From Actinokineospora globicatena (GTDB lineage Bacteria > Actinomycetota > Actinomycetes > Mycobacteriales > Pseudonocardiaceae), in assembly GCF_024171945.1 (NCBI RefSeq), contig NZ_JAMTCR010000003.1, positions 920,211 through 984,210 of the forward strand: a DNA stretch of 64,000 bases. Direction: 5' to 3'. Below are positions 10,660 through 20,504 of the stretch, in pieces. The notes under the pieces are model-generated. The model worked only from the letters and a program-made list of their open reading frames with translations. It was not told where the DNA came from and ran no database searches. The position numbers were made by a program, and so were the translations under genes. The first letter of the stretch is position 1; every line of letters starts with the position of its first letter.

Positions 10660-13600
10660 ATGACGTTGACCGATGAACCGCGCCTGCTGACCGCTCAGAC
10701 GGAGGTCTGGACCGCGCACGAGGTCGACCCGGGGAACCCGCAGTTCACCTGCGCGGGCTACCTGGACCTGGCCGGACCGCTGCACCGCGACCTCTTCGAG
10801 CGGGCGGTGCGGCAGGTCGGCGCCGAGTGCCAGGCGTTGATGCTGCGGCCGGATCCGGTGCCGGACAGCGGTTCCGGCGTCCTCCGTGCCACGGTGGACC
10901 CGGCGCGGGCCGCCGCGTTGGAGGTCGTCGACTTCAGCGGACCGGCGGCGGTGGCGGACGGACCCGCCCTCGCTCGGGCGTGGATGGCCCAGGACCTGGC
11001 GCGCCCGCTGCGGCTCGGTGTGGACCGCTTGGTGCGGGTCGCCCTGATCCGGCTGGAGGACGAGCGGCACCTGTTCTACCTGCGCTACCACCACTTCCTG
11101 CTCGACGGGTACGGGCAGGTCCTGTACTGGCGCAGGTTGTCGCGGGTGTACTCGGCGTTGGCCGCGGGCACCGAGCCACCCCCGAGTCCGTTCGGCGCGT
11201 TGGCAGAGTTGGCCGAAGAGGAACGCGAGTACACCGCCTCCGCTGACCACGACACCGACCGGTCGTACTGGCTGGACCGGATGGCGGCCGCCCCGGATCA
11301 GCCGGACTTGTCCGGTGGGGCCGAGCCGGCCTCGGAGATCCTGCGCACGCTGGCCGACGCGCCGACCGCGATGCGGGAGGTGCACCTGGCGGCGGCCGCG
11401 CACGCGACGCACTGGTCGGCCCTGGTGGTCGCCGCGCTCGCCGCGTACCTGCGCGGGGTGACAGACCGCGGCGATGTGGTGATCGGTTTCCCGGTGCGGG
11501 CCCGCACGACCCGGCTCGCGCTGACCACGCCCGCGATGTTGTCCAACGAGGTGCCGCTGCGGCTGTCGGTGTCACCGACCGGGTCGGTGGCCGAGTTGGT
11601 CGCGCAGGTGGCCGACACGATCGCCGACGCGTTGCGGCACCAGCGCTTCCGGGGTGAGGAGCTGCACCGGTTGACGCGTGCGGGCGGTGGTCCCGCCCGG
11701 TTGCCCGCGGTGGTGGCCAACGTGATCGCGTTCGACGGGCAGCTGCGGTTCGGCGACTGCGCCGCGCACGTGCGCCAGCTGTCGTCCGGCCCGGTGCGCG
11801 AGCTGTCGGTGGACTTCTACGGTGGCGCCTCGGACGGTCCGCTCGGGTTGGGGATGGGCACCGCGGCGGGGGCGCTCGGCGCGGGTGAGGTCGAGGCACA
11901 CCGCGTGCGCTTCGGCGAGTTCCTCGCCAGGTTCGTCGCCGCCACCCCGGACACACCGCTGGGATCGCTGTCGTTGCTCGGCGCGGCGGAGCGGGTCGCG
12001 ATCGAGACCAGCTTCAACGACACCGCCCGCGACCTCGACCTGTCCGGCACGTTGCCCGATCTGATCACGGCGCAGGTGGCGAGGACTCCGGACGCCGTCG
12101 CGGTGGTGGCGGGGACCCGGGAGCTGACCTACGCCGAACTGCTCGACCAGGCCGGTCGCCTCGCGGCGCACCTGGTCGAGCGGGGTGTACGACCAGGTGA
12201 CGTGGTCGGTGTGCACGCGCGGCGGTCCACGGACCTGGTGGTGTCACTGGTGGGCGTCATGCTCGCGGGCGCGGCGTACCTGCCGCTGGACCCGGAGTCG
12301 CCGCCCGCGCGGTTGGCGTTCCAGATCTCCGACGCCCAAGTCGCTTTGGTGCTGACGCAGTCGGGGCTGCCCGCGCTGGAGGCAGCGGAGACCATCGCCG
12401 TCGACGAGGTGCTGCCGACCCTGCCCGACACCGGCACACCCGAGGTCGCGATCGGCCCGGAAGACACCGCGTACGTCATCCACACCTCCGGGTCGACCGG
12501 CAGGCCCAAGGCTGTCGTGGTGCCGCACCGCGGGATCGTGAACCGGCTCGCCTGGATGCGCGACGACTACGGTGTCGACGCCGCGGACCGGGTGCTGCAG
12601 AAGACCAGCGTCGGGTTCGACGTGTCGGTGTGGGAGTTCTTCCTGCCGTTGGTCACCGGTGCCCGGCTGGTGCTGCTGGAGCCCGGCGCGCAGCGCGATC
12701 CGCGGTTGGTGGCCGCCGCCGTGGCGCGGCACGGGGTCACGCTGCTGCACTTCGTCCCGTCCATGCTCGACCTGTTCCTGGTCGACAGCGGCGACGCGGA
12801 CCTCAGCGGCCTGCGGCACGTGTTCTGCAGCGGCGAGGCTTTACGCCCCGCCACCGTGGCGGCGTTCTTCGAGCGGTTACCCGGCGGGGTCCGGCTGCAC
12901 AACCTCTACGGGCCAACGGAAGCAGCGATCGACGTCACCGCGTGGGAGTGCCTGCCCGGCCGTGACACCAAGTCGGTGCCGATCGGCAGGCCGGTGGCCA
13001 ACACGACCGTCCACATCCTCGACGGCGACGGCGCCCAGGTACCCATCGGTGTCGTGGGTGAGCTCTACCTCGGCGGTGTCCAAGTGGCCGCCGGGTACCT
13101 GAACCGACCGGAGTTGACCGCGCAGCGGTTCGTCCCGGATCCGACCCGCGGAACGCTGTACCGCACCGGTGACCTCGCCCGGTGGCGCGCCGATGGTGTC
13201 GTGGAGTTCCTGGGCCGCAACGACCACCAGGTCAAGGTGCGCGGCCACCGGATCGAACCGGGCGAGGTGGAGGCCGCGCTGCTCGAGCACCCTTCGGTGC
13301 GCCAAGCCGTCGTCGTGGCCGCGGGCGCGGAGGGGGCGCACAGGCTCGTCGGGTACGTGGTTGTCGACGGCATCCTCGACCACGACGTCCTGCGCGGGCA
13401 CCTGGGCGAGCGCTTGCCCGTATACATGGTGCCCGCCGCCTTGGTCCCGCTCGACGCGCTCCCGTTGCTGTCCAACGGGAAACTCGACCGTGCTGCCCTG
13501 CCCGAAGTGGACGCACCCGCGTCGACCTCGGCCGTTGAACCGTCTACTTCAGACGAGAGTCTGCTGCTCGAGGTGTGGGCGGGAGTGCTGGGCTCCGACG

Positions 13601-16600
13601 GTTTCGGCGTCACGGACTCGTTCTTCGGCCTCGGCGGCGACTCGATGCTGGCCATCCGGGTCCGCGTGGCCCTCGAACGCGACCACGGCCGCACCTTCAC
13701 CGTGGCGCAGTTGTTCGCCTCCCCGACGATCCGCGAGCTGGCGCCGCTGTTGCGGACGGTCGCCCACGAGAGCACCGCCAGCGAGCCGTTCAGCCTGCTC
13801 GACCCCGCGGATCTCGATCTCCTGCCCGATGGGCTCGACGACGCCTACCCGTTGACGTCGATGCAGGCAGCCATGCTCTACCACACCTCCTACCAGGAGA
13901 ACTCCTCAGTCTACCGGGTGGTCACCAGCCTGGCCGTGTCCGCCGCGCTCGACATGGACGCGTTGCGCGCCGCGTGCGAGCAGACCGTGGCACGGCACCC
14001 GCAACTGCGGATCTCCGTCGACCTGGCGCGGTTCTCCGAACCGCTGCAACTGGTGCACTCCGAGGTCGCGGTCCCGGTCGAGCTCGGCGCGGACCTCGGG
14101 GACCTCGACGACGAGGCCCGGGCCCGGGCGGTCGACGAGTTCGTGGATCTGGCCAAGCACACCGTGTTCGACCTGGCCGCGGCGCCGCTGCTGAGGTTCG
14201 TGGCGCACCCGTGCGGCGCGGCGGGGTTCCAACTGACCGTGGTCGAGCACCACGTGGTGCTCGACGGCTGGTCGGACGTGGTGATGCTCGAAGAGGTCCT
14301 CGACCGCTACCACGGCGTCCGGCCCGCTGAGGCGCCCCGCTCGACCTACCGGGACTTCGTGGCGGCCGAGCAGGTGGCGCTCGCCGACCCGGCGGCCCGG
14401 GCGTTCTGGTCGGCGGCGCTGCGCGAGGCGACCCCGACGGTGCTGTTCGGTGTGGACACCGACCGCGGGTTCACCGCGTCGCGGATCCGCCGGTTCGACA
14501 TGGACCTGCCCGCCGAGCTGGTGCGGCGGGTGCGCGCGGTGGCCCAGGCGCGCGGACTGCCGCTGAAGTCGGTGCTGGTCGCCGCGCACGCGATGGCACT
14601 GGCCACCGCGTCCGGGCAGGACGAGGTGCTGACCGGGTTGGTCGGCAACTCCCGGCTGGAGGAAGCGGGCGGCGACGGGGTGATCGGTGTCTTCCTCAAC
14701 ACCCTGCCGCTGCCGTTGGACCTCGCCGGGGCGAGCCCGGTCGACCTGGCCCGCCGGGTGTTGTCGTGGGAGAGCGCGTGCGCGCCGCACCGCCGGTACC
14801 CGTTCGGGCAGATCCAACGCGACCTCGGCGACGCCGCACCGCTGGCGGGCCTGGCCAGCTACGTGAACTTCATGGACTTCCACCGCGGCCGCTACCGCGA
14901 CGGGAGCTCGGCCATCGGCATGAGCACCGGTGTCGCGGACACGAACTACCCGGTGGCGGTCGACTTCCTCATCGAGCCGGGTGGGGGCGCCCTGCGGGGT
15001 TGGCTCGACTGCGACGTCAACGCCCTGCCGGAGCAGCTGTGCGAGCGGCTGGCGGGCTACCACCGGCGGGCGCTGGAAGCCATCGCCGCCGACCCCGACG
15101 CGCCGGTGTCGGCGACCGACCTGCTCGACACCGACGAGCACCGGCTGCTGGCGAGCTGGGACGGCCCGGTGACCGCCTACGACGCGAACACCACGCTGCA
15201 CGCCCTGTTCGAGGCCCAGGTGGCGCGCACACCGCACGCCCGCGCGGCGACGCACCGCTGGGACGGGGTGACCTACGCCGAACTCGACGCCGACGCCAAC
15301 CGGGTCGCGCACCGGCTGCTGGGCGCCGGGGTGCGGCCGGGCGACTTGGTCGGGGTCAGCGTGCACCGCGGTACCCGGCTGCTCGCCGCGCTGCTGGGCG
15401 TGCTCAAAGCGGGCGCGGCGTACGTGCCGCTGGACCCGACCTTCCCGCTGCCCCGGCTGCGGGGGATCGCCGCGGACGCGGGCATCACCTGCCTGCTCAC
15501 CGCGGCGGGCACCCCGGCGGAGCTGGCCGAGCCGCTGAGCTGCCCGGTCGTCGACCTCGACGCCGAGGCGGCCGCGGTCGCCGGACTGCCCGGCACCGCG
15601 CCCGGGGTGCCCACGGGTGGCGACGACCTGGTGTACGTCATGTACACCTCTGGCTCGACCGGCGCGCCCAAGGGCGCCAGGGTGGCCCACCGCAACGTGG
15701 TCAACTTCTTCGCCGGGATGGACGAGCGGGTCGGGTGCAGCACCGAGGACGTGGTGCTGGCGGTCACCAGCGCCTCGTTCGACATCTCGGTGCTGGAACT
15801 GCTGTGGCCCTTGACCACGGGCGCGCACGTCGTCGTCGCCGATGACGGCGCCGCGCACAACCTCGTGCGGGCCGACCGGGTCGGCGGGTCCGAGCGGGCG
15901 CTGGGGTTCAGCCTGTTCTTCTTCGCCGCCGCGGCGGGGGCCGACGGTGCCCGCGAGGGCTACCGGCTGGTGCTGGACGCGGCGCGGTTCGCCGACGCGC
16001 ACGGGTTCCGGGCGATCTGGACCCCGGAGCGGCACGGGCACGAGTTCGGCGGGCTGTACCCGAACCCCTCGGTGATGGCCGCCGCGCTGGCCGCGGTGAC
16101 CGAGCGGATCGGGTTGCGCAGCGGCAGCGCCGTGGCGCCGCTGCACGACCCGGTGCGGCTGGCCGAGGAGTGGTCGCTGGTGGACAACCTGTCCGGCGGC
16201 CGGGTGGGGCTGGCATTCGCGTCCGGCTGGAACTCCAACGACTTCGTGCTCGCCCCCGACAACTTCGCCGACCGCAAGCGGGTGATGACCGAGCACATCG
16301 AGCAGTTCCGCGCGCTGTGGCGCGGTGACCCGGTGACCCGCACGGGCGGCAGCGGCGAACAGGTGCCGGTGCGGGTGTTCCCGCGCCCGGTACAGGCGGA
16401 ACCGCCGATCTGGCTGACCTCGGTCGGCACGGTGAGCACCTTCGAGAAAGCCGGTGCCAGCGGCGCGAACCTGTTGACGCACCTGCTCGGGCAACGGCCG
16501 GAGGCGCTGGCGGACAAGATCGCCGCGTACCGGGCCGCGCGCGCCGAGGCCGGGCACGATGGCCCCGGCGAGGTGACGCTGATGGTGCACACCTTCATGT

Positions 16601-18765
16601 CCGACGACCCGGCGCGGGCCCGCGCCCTGGCCCGTGAGCCGTTCCGCGCGTACCTGCGCAGCTCCACCGAGCTGTGGCGCACCATGTTCGCCAGCACCGG
16701 ACAGGACTTCCCCGACCAGGACGCCGAGTCCTATGTGGACGCGGTGATCGAGCAGGCGATCGACCGCTACTTCGAGACCTCCGGGCTCTTCGGCTCACCG
16801 CGCACGTGCGCGCCGCTGCTGCGCGAGCTGGCCGCGGCCGGGGTCGACGAGATCGCCTGCCTGATCGACTTCGGCGTGCCGACCGACGCGGCACTGCACA
16901 GCCTCACCTGGGTTGACCACCTGCGCCGCGACCACGAGGACGAGGTGGCCCGCGCCCCGCACTCGGTGCGGGAGCTGTGCCTGCGCCACGGGGTGACCCT
17001 GCTGCAGGGGACGCCGTCGCTGCTCTCGGCGGTGGCCGCCGAGCCGTCGGCGCTGGCGGCGCTGAGATCGGCGCGGGCGCTGCTGGTCGGCGGCGAGGCG
17101 TTCCCGGCCGGGCTGGCGCGCAAGCTGCTCGACGAGCTGCCCGGGGTCCGGGTGCTCAACATGTACGGACCGACCGAGACGACGATCTGGTCCACGGTGC
17201 ACGAGCTCGACCCGGCCCACGACGGCGCCGTGCCGATCGGCACGCCCATCGCCAACACCGCGGTGCGGGTGGTCGACGCGCACGACCGGGACGTGCCGGT
17301 CGGGGTCGCCGGTGAGCTGCTGATCGGCGGCGACGGGGTGGCGGCGGGGTACCTGGACCGCCCGGAGCTGACCGGGGCGCGGTTCGTGCCGCTCGCGGGC
17401 GGCCGGTTCTACCGCACCGGCGACCGGGTGCGCCGCGGCCCGACCGGGGTGCTGGAGTTCCTCGGCCGCGTCGACCGGCAGGTCAAGATCCACGGTCACC
17501 GGGTGGAGCCCGACGAGGTGGAGAGCGTGCTGTCGCGGCACCCGGACGTCGAGTCGGTCGCGGTGGTGGCGGTCGCGGGCGCGGCGGGCACGGAGCTGGT
17601 CGCCTACCTCACCCCGACCGTGGTCAGCGGCGACCCGGGTGCCGAGCAGGCCCACGTGCGCCGCTGGGCCGAGGTGTGGCAGGAGACCTACCGGCCCGAC
17701 GGCGACGAGTTCGCCGGGTGGACCAGCAGCCTCACCGGCGAGCCGATCCCGGCGGCGCAGATGCGCGAGTGGCTCGGGCACACCGTCGAGCGGATCGCCG
17801 CGCACGCCCCGGCCGCGGTCGCCGACATCGGCGTCGGGGTCGGCCTGGTGCTGCGCGGTCTCGCCGAGCGCACCAGCGAGTACCACGGGGTCGACATCTC
17901 CCCCGCCGCGCTCGCCGCAGCGGCGGCCTGCCTGGGTGACCGGCCGCTGCCCGAGCACGTGCGGCTGGTGCGCGGCGGGCCCGAGTACCTCGAGGGGTTG
18001 CCCACCGACAGCCTGGACGCGGTCGTGGTCAACTCGGTGGCGCAGTACTTCCCCGGGCCCGCCTACCTGACGCGGGTCCTCACCGAGGCCGCCCGCGTGG
18101 TGCGGCCCGGCGGGGTCATCCACATCGGTGACGTGCGCAGCGTGCGGACTCTGCCGGAGTTCCACACCGCGGTGGCGCTGCACCGGGCACCGGTGCTGCA
18201 ACCGGTGCGGGAGGTGCGGGCGGCCACGGCGCGGCAAGTGCGCGACGAACCAGAGCTGTGCCTCTCACCCGGGTTCTTCCACCGGTTCGCCGAGGGCAGC
18301 GCGGAGGTCGGCGCGGTCAGCGCGGAACTCAAGCGCGGCCGGGCGGACAACGAGCTGACCGCGTTCCGCTTCGACGCGACCCTCCACATCGGACCAGCGC
18401 GGACCGCGGCGCCCACGGGGGTGGTGGCGTGGGCCGATGTCGAGGACCTCGCCGCGACCCTGGCCGCCGATCCGGGCGCGCTGGTGGTCACCGGTGTCCC
18501 GAACCGGCGACTGGTGCGCCACGCGGCCGCGGTGCGACTGCTGGCGGAGCTACCGGACGAGGCGACGGTGTGGGACCTGGAACGGGAGCTCTGGGCGGTC
18601 GACGACTCGGCCGCCCCGCACCCGGAGGACCTGGTGGACGCCGCGGCCCTGACCGGTCGCACGGTGCGCCTGGTCGTGCCACCGGACGGGTCGCTGCACA
18701 CGGTCAACGCCCACTTCACCGACGCCGAGTCCACCGCCGCTCGACACGAGGAGGCGCACGCGTGA
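10660..18765 (+). CDS. NRPS: C-A(Ser)-PCP-C-A(Gly, interrupted by monooxygenase and N-methyltransferase; A domain incomplete)
   Basis: 2701 residues. The first condensation domain has HHFLLDG at 144-150 and resembles initiation-module C domains, so it probably N-acylates serine. A1 covers about 450-960, with the pocket code DVWHFSLIDK that I read by aligning to GrsA. This is the classical Ser code, and the A10 lysine is Lys941. The PCP has GGDS (Ser995). C2 has HHVVLDG at 1197-1203. A2 starts at about 1510, with pocket residues DILQLGMIW, the Gly code. Between A4 (SFDISVLELL) and A5 (NMYGPTETT), residues of about 1740-2095 form a luciferase-like FMN monooxygenase (FSLFFFA, WTPERH, NPSV, VDNLSGGRVGLAFASGW). 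After A8 (GRVDRQVKIHGHRVEPDE) lies an N-methyltransferase at about 2330-2590 (DIGVGVGLVLRGLA, NSVAQYFPG, GGVIHIGDVR). The protein stops before A9/A10, which open the next gene. Its stop overlaps that gene's GTG. Confidence 0.95.
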   Translation: MTLTDEPRLLTAQTEVWTAHEVDPGNPQFTCAGYLDLAGPLHRDLFERAVRQVGAECQALMLRPDPVPDSGSGVLRATVDPARAAALEVVDFSGPAAVADGPALARAWMAQDLARPLRLGVDRLVRVALIRLEDERHLFYLRYHHFLLDGYGQVLYWRRLSRVYSALAAGTEPPPSPFGALAELAEEEREYTASADHDTDRSYWLDRMAAAPDQPDLSGGAEPASEILRTLADAPTAMREVHLAAAAHATHWSALVVAALAAYLRGVTDRGDVVIGFPVRARTTRLALTTPAMLSNEVPLRLSVSPTGSVAELVAQVADTIADALRHQRFRGEELHRLTRAGGGPARLPAVVANVIAFDGQLRFGDCAAHVRQLSSGPVRELSVDFYGGASDGPLGLGMGTAAGALGAGEVEAHRVRFGEFLARFVAATPDTPLGSLSLLGAAERVAIETSFNDTARDLDLSGTLPDLITAQVARTPDAVAVVAGTRELTYAELLDQAGRLAAHLVERGVRPGDVVGVHARRSTDLVVSLVGVMLAGAAYLPLDPESPPARLAFQISDAQVALVLTQSGLPALEAAETIAVDEVLPTLPDTGTPEVAIGPEDTAYVIHTSGSTGRPKAVVVPHRGIVNRLAWMRDDYGVDAADRVLQKTSVGFDVSVWEFFLPLVTGARLVLLEPGAQRDPRLVAAAVARHGVTLLHFVPSMLDLFLVDSGDADLSGLRHVFCSGEALRPATVAAFFERLPGGVRLHNLYGPTEAAIDVTAWECLPGRDTKSVPIGRPVANTTVHILDGDGAQVPIGVVGELYLGGVQVAAGYLNRPELTAQRFVPDPTRGTLYRTGDLARWRADGVVEFLGRNDHQVKVRGHRIEPGEVEAALLEHPSVRQAVVVAAGAEGAHRLVGYVVVDGILDHDVLRGHLGERLPVYMVPAALVPLDALPLLSNGKLDRAALPEVDAPASTSAVEPSTSDESLLLEVWAGVLGSDGFGVTDSFFGLGGDSMLAIRVRVALERDHGRTFTVAQLFASPTIRELAPLLRTVAHESTASEPFSLLDPADLDLLPDGLDDAYPLTSMQAAMLYHTSYQENSSVYRVVTSLAVSAALDMDALRAACEQTVARHPQLRISVDLARFSEPLQLVHSEVAVPVELGADLGDLDDEARARAVDEFVDLAKHTVFDLAAAPLLRFVAHPCGAAGFQLTVVEHHVVLDGWSDVVMLEEVLDRYHGVRPAEAPRSTYRDFVAAEQVALADPAARAFWSAALREATPTVLFGVDTDRGFTASRIRRFDMDLPAELVRRVRAVAQARGLPLKSVLVAAHAMALATASGQDEVLTGLVGNSRLEEAGGDGVIGVFLNTLPLPLDLAGASPVDLARRVLSWESACAPHRRYPFGQIQRDLGDAAPLAGLASYVNFMDFHRGRYRDGSSAIGMSTGVADTNYPVAVDFLIEPGGGALRGWLDCDVNALPEQLCERLAGYHRRALEAIAADPDAPVSATDLLDTDEHRLLASWDGPVTAYDANTTLHALFEAQVARTPHARAATHRWDGVTYAELDADANRVAHRLLGAGVRPGDLVGVSVHRGTRLLAALLGVLKAGAAYVPLDPTFPLPRLRGIAADAGITCLLTAAGTPAELAEPLSCPVVDLDAEAAAVAGLPGTAPGVPTGGDDLVYVMYTSGSTGAPKGARVAHRNVVNFFAGMDERVGCSTEDVVLAVTSASFDISVLELLWPLTTGAHVVVADDGAAHNLVRADRVGGSERALGFSLFFFAAAAGADGAREGYRLVLDAARFADAHGFRAIWTPERHGHEFGGLYPNPSVMAAALAAVTERIGLRSGSAVAPLHDPVRLAEEWSLVDNLSGGRVGLAFASGWNSNDFVLAPDNFADRKRVMTEHIEQFRALWRGDPVTRTGGSGEQVPVRVFPRPVQAEPPIWLTSVGTVSTFEKAGASGANLLTHLLGQRPEALADKIAAYRAARAEAGHDGPGEVTLMVHTFMSDDPARARALAREPFRAYLRSSTELWRTMFASTGQDFPDQDAESYVDAVIEQAIDRYFETSGLFGSPRTCAPLLRELAAAGVDEIACLIDFGVPTDAALHSLTWVDHLRRDHEDEVARAPHSVRELCLRHGVTLLQGTPSLLSAVAAEPSALAALRSARALLVGGEAFPAGLARKLLDELPGVRVLNMYGPTETTIWSTVHELDPAHDGAVPIGTPIANTAVRVVDAHDRDVPVGVAGELLIGGDGVAAGYLDRPELTGARFVPLAGGRFYRTGDRVRRGPTGVLEFLGRVDRQVKIHGHRVEPDEVESVLSRHPDVESVAVVAVAGAAGTELVAYLTPTVVSGDPGAEQAHVRRWAEVWQETYRPDGDEFAGWTSSLTGEPIPAAQMREWLGHTVERIAAHAPAAVADIGVGVGLVLRGLAERTSEYHGVDISPAALAAAAACLGDRPLPEHVRLVRGGPEYLEGLPTDSLDAVVVNSVAQYFPGPAYLTRVLTEAARVVRPGGVIHIGDVRSVRTLPEFHTAVALHRAPVLQPVREVRAATARQVRDEPELCLSPGFFHRFAEGSAEVGAVSAELKRGRADNELTAFRFDATLHIGPARTAAPTGVVAWADVEDLAATLAADPGALVVTGVPNRRLVRHAAAVRLLAELPDEATVWDLERELWAVDDSAAPHPEDLVDAAALTGRTVRLVVPPDGSLHTVNAHFTDAESTAARHEEAHA

Positions 18766-20504
18766 GCGGCACCGACACCCCCCTTGACATCGAAAGAGCC
18801 GGTAGCACCGACGCGGCCCTAGGCAACGATCCACTGGCCACGTCGTGGGAGACGACGCTGCGCGGTGACCTGCGCGGGTTCGCCCGGGCCTCGCTGCCGG
18901 ACGCGATGGTGCCCACCCACTTCGTGGTGCTGCCGCGGTTGCCCACACTGCCCAACGGCAAGGTCGACCGCGCGAGCCTGCCCCCGCTGCGACCGGAGGA
19001 ACCAGCGGCTGACGACTACCTGGCGCCGAGGACCACCGTCGAGTCCCGGGTCGCCCGGGTCTGGGCGGACGTGCTCGGGGTGAGCCGGGTGGGGGTGCGC
19101 ACCGAGTTCTTCGCCCTGGGCGGCAACTCGCTGTCGGTCATGCGCATGGCCGCGGCGGTGCGGGAGGCGTTCGACGTGCGGGTGGACCTGCGCCGCTTCC
19201 TGGAGGACCCCACGGTCGAACGGCTCGCCGGGATGGTCGGGGCCACCGGTGACCCCGCGCTGACCAGCGGCGGTCCCCGCGGCGTCCAGCCGGACGAGTT
19301 GCGCCGGGAGGCGGTGCTGCCCGAGGACGTGCGGCCCGACCCGGACGCCGTCCCCGCCACATCCGGTCCTTTTCGGACGGTCCTGGTCACCGGCGCCACC
19401 GGCTACACCGGCGCGTACCTGGTGCGGGAACTGCTCGACCGCGGCGACGCCGACCTGCTGGTGCTGGCCCGCGGCAGCGACGCCGAGGACGTCGTGGTGC
19501 GGGTGCGGGCGAACCTGGAGCACTACGGCATCTGGCACCCCGGTGACGACTCCCGGCTGCGCGGGGTGGCCGGTGACATCGGCAGGCCGTACCTGGGGCT
19601 GGACCGCGCGACCTACCACGCGGTGGCCACCGACGCGGAGCTGATCGTGCACAACGCCGCCGACTCGCGGTGGACGATCCCCTACCAGCAGGCGAAACCG
19701 GTCAACGTGCTCGGCACGGTCGAGGTGCTGCGGCTGGCGTGCCGGAGCCGGATCAAGCCGGTGCACTACGTGTGCTCGACCGGCGCGTTCCCCGGTGTCG
19801 ACGGCGCGGTCACCTGGACCGAGGACCCGCTGCCCGACCCCGAGGGCGTGGTCGGCGGCTACCGCCAGACCAAGTGGGTGGCCGACACCCTCGTGCACGC
19901 CGCCCGCGACCGGGGCGTGCCCGCGTCGGTGTACCGGCCGGGCGCGTTGACCGGCGCGCAGGACACCGGGGCGTGCGCGACCGACACCTTCATCAACCAC
20001 CTGATCCGCGGCTGGGTGCAGCTCGGCGCCGCGATGCGCTACGACTTCCGGCTGGAACTGGTCCCGGTCGACTACTGCGCCAAGGCGATCGCCCACATCG
20101 CGCTCTCCGGAGCGGCACCGGCGACCTACCACCTGCCGGGGGCGCGCACCGTCGACATGGACGAGATAGTCGACCACCTCATCGCGCTGGGCCACCCGCT
20201 GCGGACGCTGCCGTACCGGCGGTGGCGCGAGGAACTCGTGGCGGCGGTGGAGGGCGGCGCGGACAACGAACTCGCCCCCTACCTCCCGCTGCTCGACGCC
20301 GACCGGCCCGCCGAGGAGATCGGCCTGGCGGGCAGCCGCCCGGAGTTCGACACCACCCGGCTCACCGCCGCGCTGGCCGGGACCGGGATCGCCCCCCGCC
20401 GGGTCGACCGCGACCTGATGGACCTGTACCTGCGCTACTTCGAGGCGATCGGCTACCTGCCCGCCCCGCCGCGCCCCCTGCCCCAGAACGGGAGTGACCG
20501 ATGA
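18762..20504 (+). CDS. NRPS: C-terminal piece of A(Gly) (motifs A9-A10)-PCP-thioester reductase
   Basis: 580 residues from the GTG at 18762. A perfect ribosome site GAGGAGG (18748-18754) lies inside the end of the upstream gene, and the GTGA overlap implies coupled translation. Residues of about 20-75 are the missing end of the Gly adenylation domain: NDPL linker, A9 LPDAMVP at about 45-51 and A10 LPNGKVDR with the catalytic Lys67. The PCP has GGNS (Ser123). The reductase (about 200-575) has the NAD(P)H motif GATGYTGAYL near 211 and catalytic Tyr367/Lys371 (YRQTK). It should release the chain from the PCP as aldehyde or, after a second round, alcohol. The A9/A10 piece can only work if it docks with the preceding protein, because the C-terminal subdomain closes over the substrate and supplies the lysine. 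Confidence 0.95.
   Translation: MSGTDTPLDIERAGSTDAALGNDPLATSWETTLRGDLRGFARASLPDAMVPTHFVVLPRLPTLPNGKVDRASLPPLRPEEPAADDYLAPRTTVESRVARVWADVLGVSRVGVRTEFFALGGNSLSVMRMAAAVREAFDVRVDLRRFLEDPTVERLAGMVGATGDPALTSGGPRGVQPDELRREAVLPEDVRPDPDAVPATSGPFRTVLVTGATGYTGAYLVRELLDRGDADLLVLARGSDAEDVVVRVRANLEHYGIWHPGDDSRLRGVAGDIGRPYLGLDRATYHAVATDAELIVHNAADSRWTIPYQQAKPVNVLGTVEVLRLACRSRIKPVHYVCSTGAFPGVDGAVTWTEDPLPDPEGVVGGYRQTKWVADTLVHAARDRGVPASVYRPGALTGAQDTGACATDTFINHLIRGWVQLGAAMRYDFRLELVPVDYCAKAIAHIALSGAAPATYHLPGARTVDMDEIVDHLIALGHPLRTLPYRRWREELVAAVEGGADNELAPYLPLLDADRPAEEIGLAGSRPEFDTTRLTAALAGTGIAPRRVDRDLMDLYLRYFEAIGYLPAPPRPLPQNGSDR

Noticed and set aside
13906-16590. An 894-codon open frame on the minus strand inside the NRPS gene
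   Set aside because: Shadow of a high-G+C coding frame: composition dominated by Arg/His/Gly/Pro, no recognisable domain, and the + strand frame has complete NRPS motifs.
18700-18800. Sequencing frameshift as the cause of the split Gly adenylation domain
   Set aside because: No homopolymer precedes the stop, and the second gene has a perfect ribosome site and the same GTGA overlap as its neighbours. Kept as a possibility to test, but a real split fits better.
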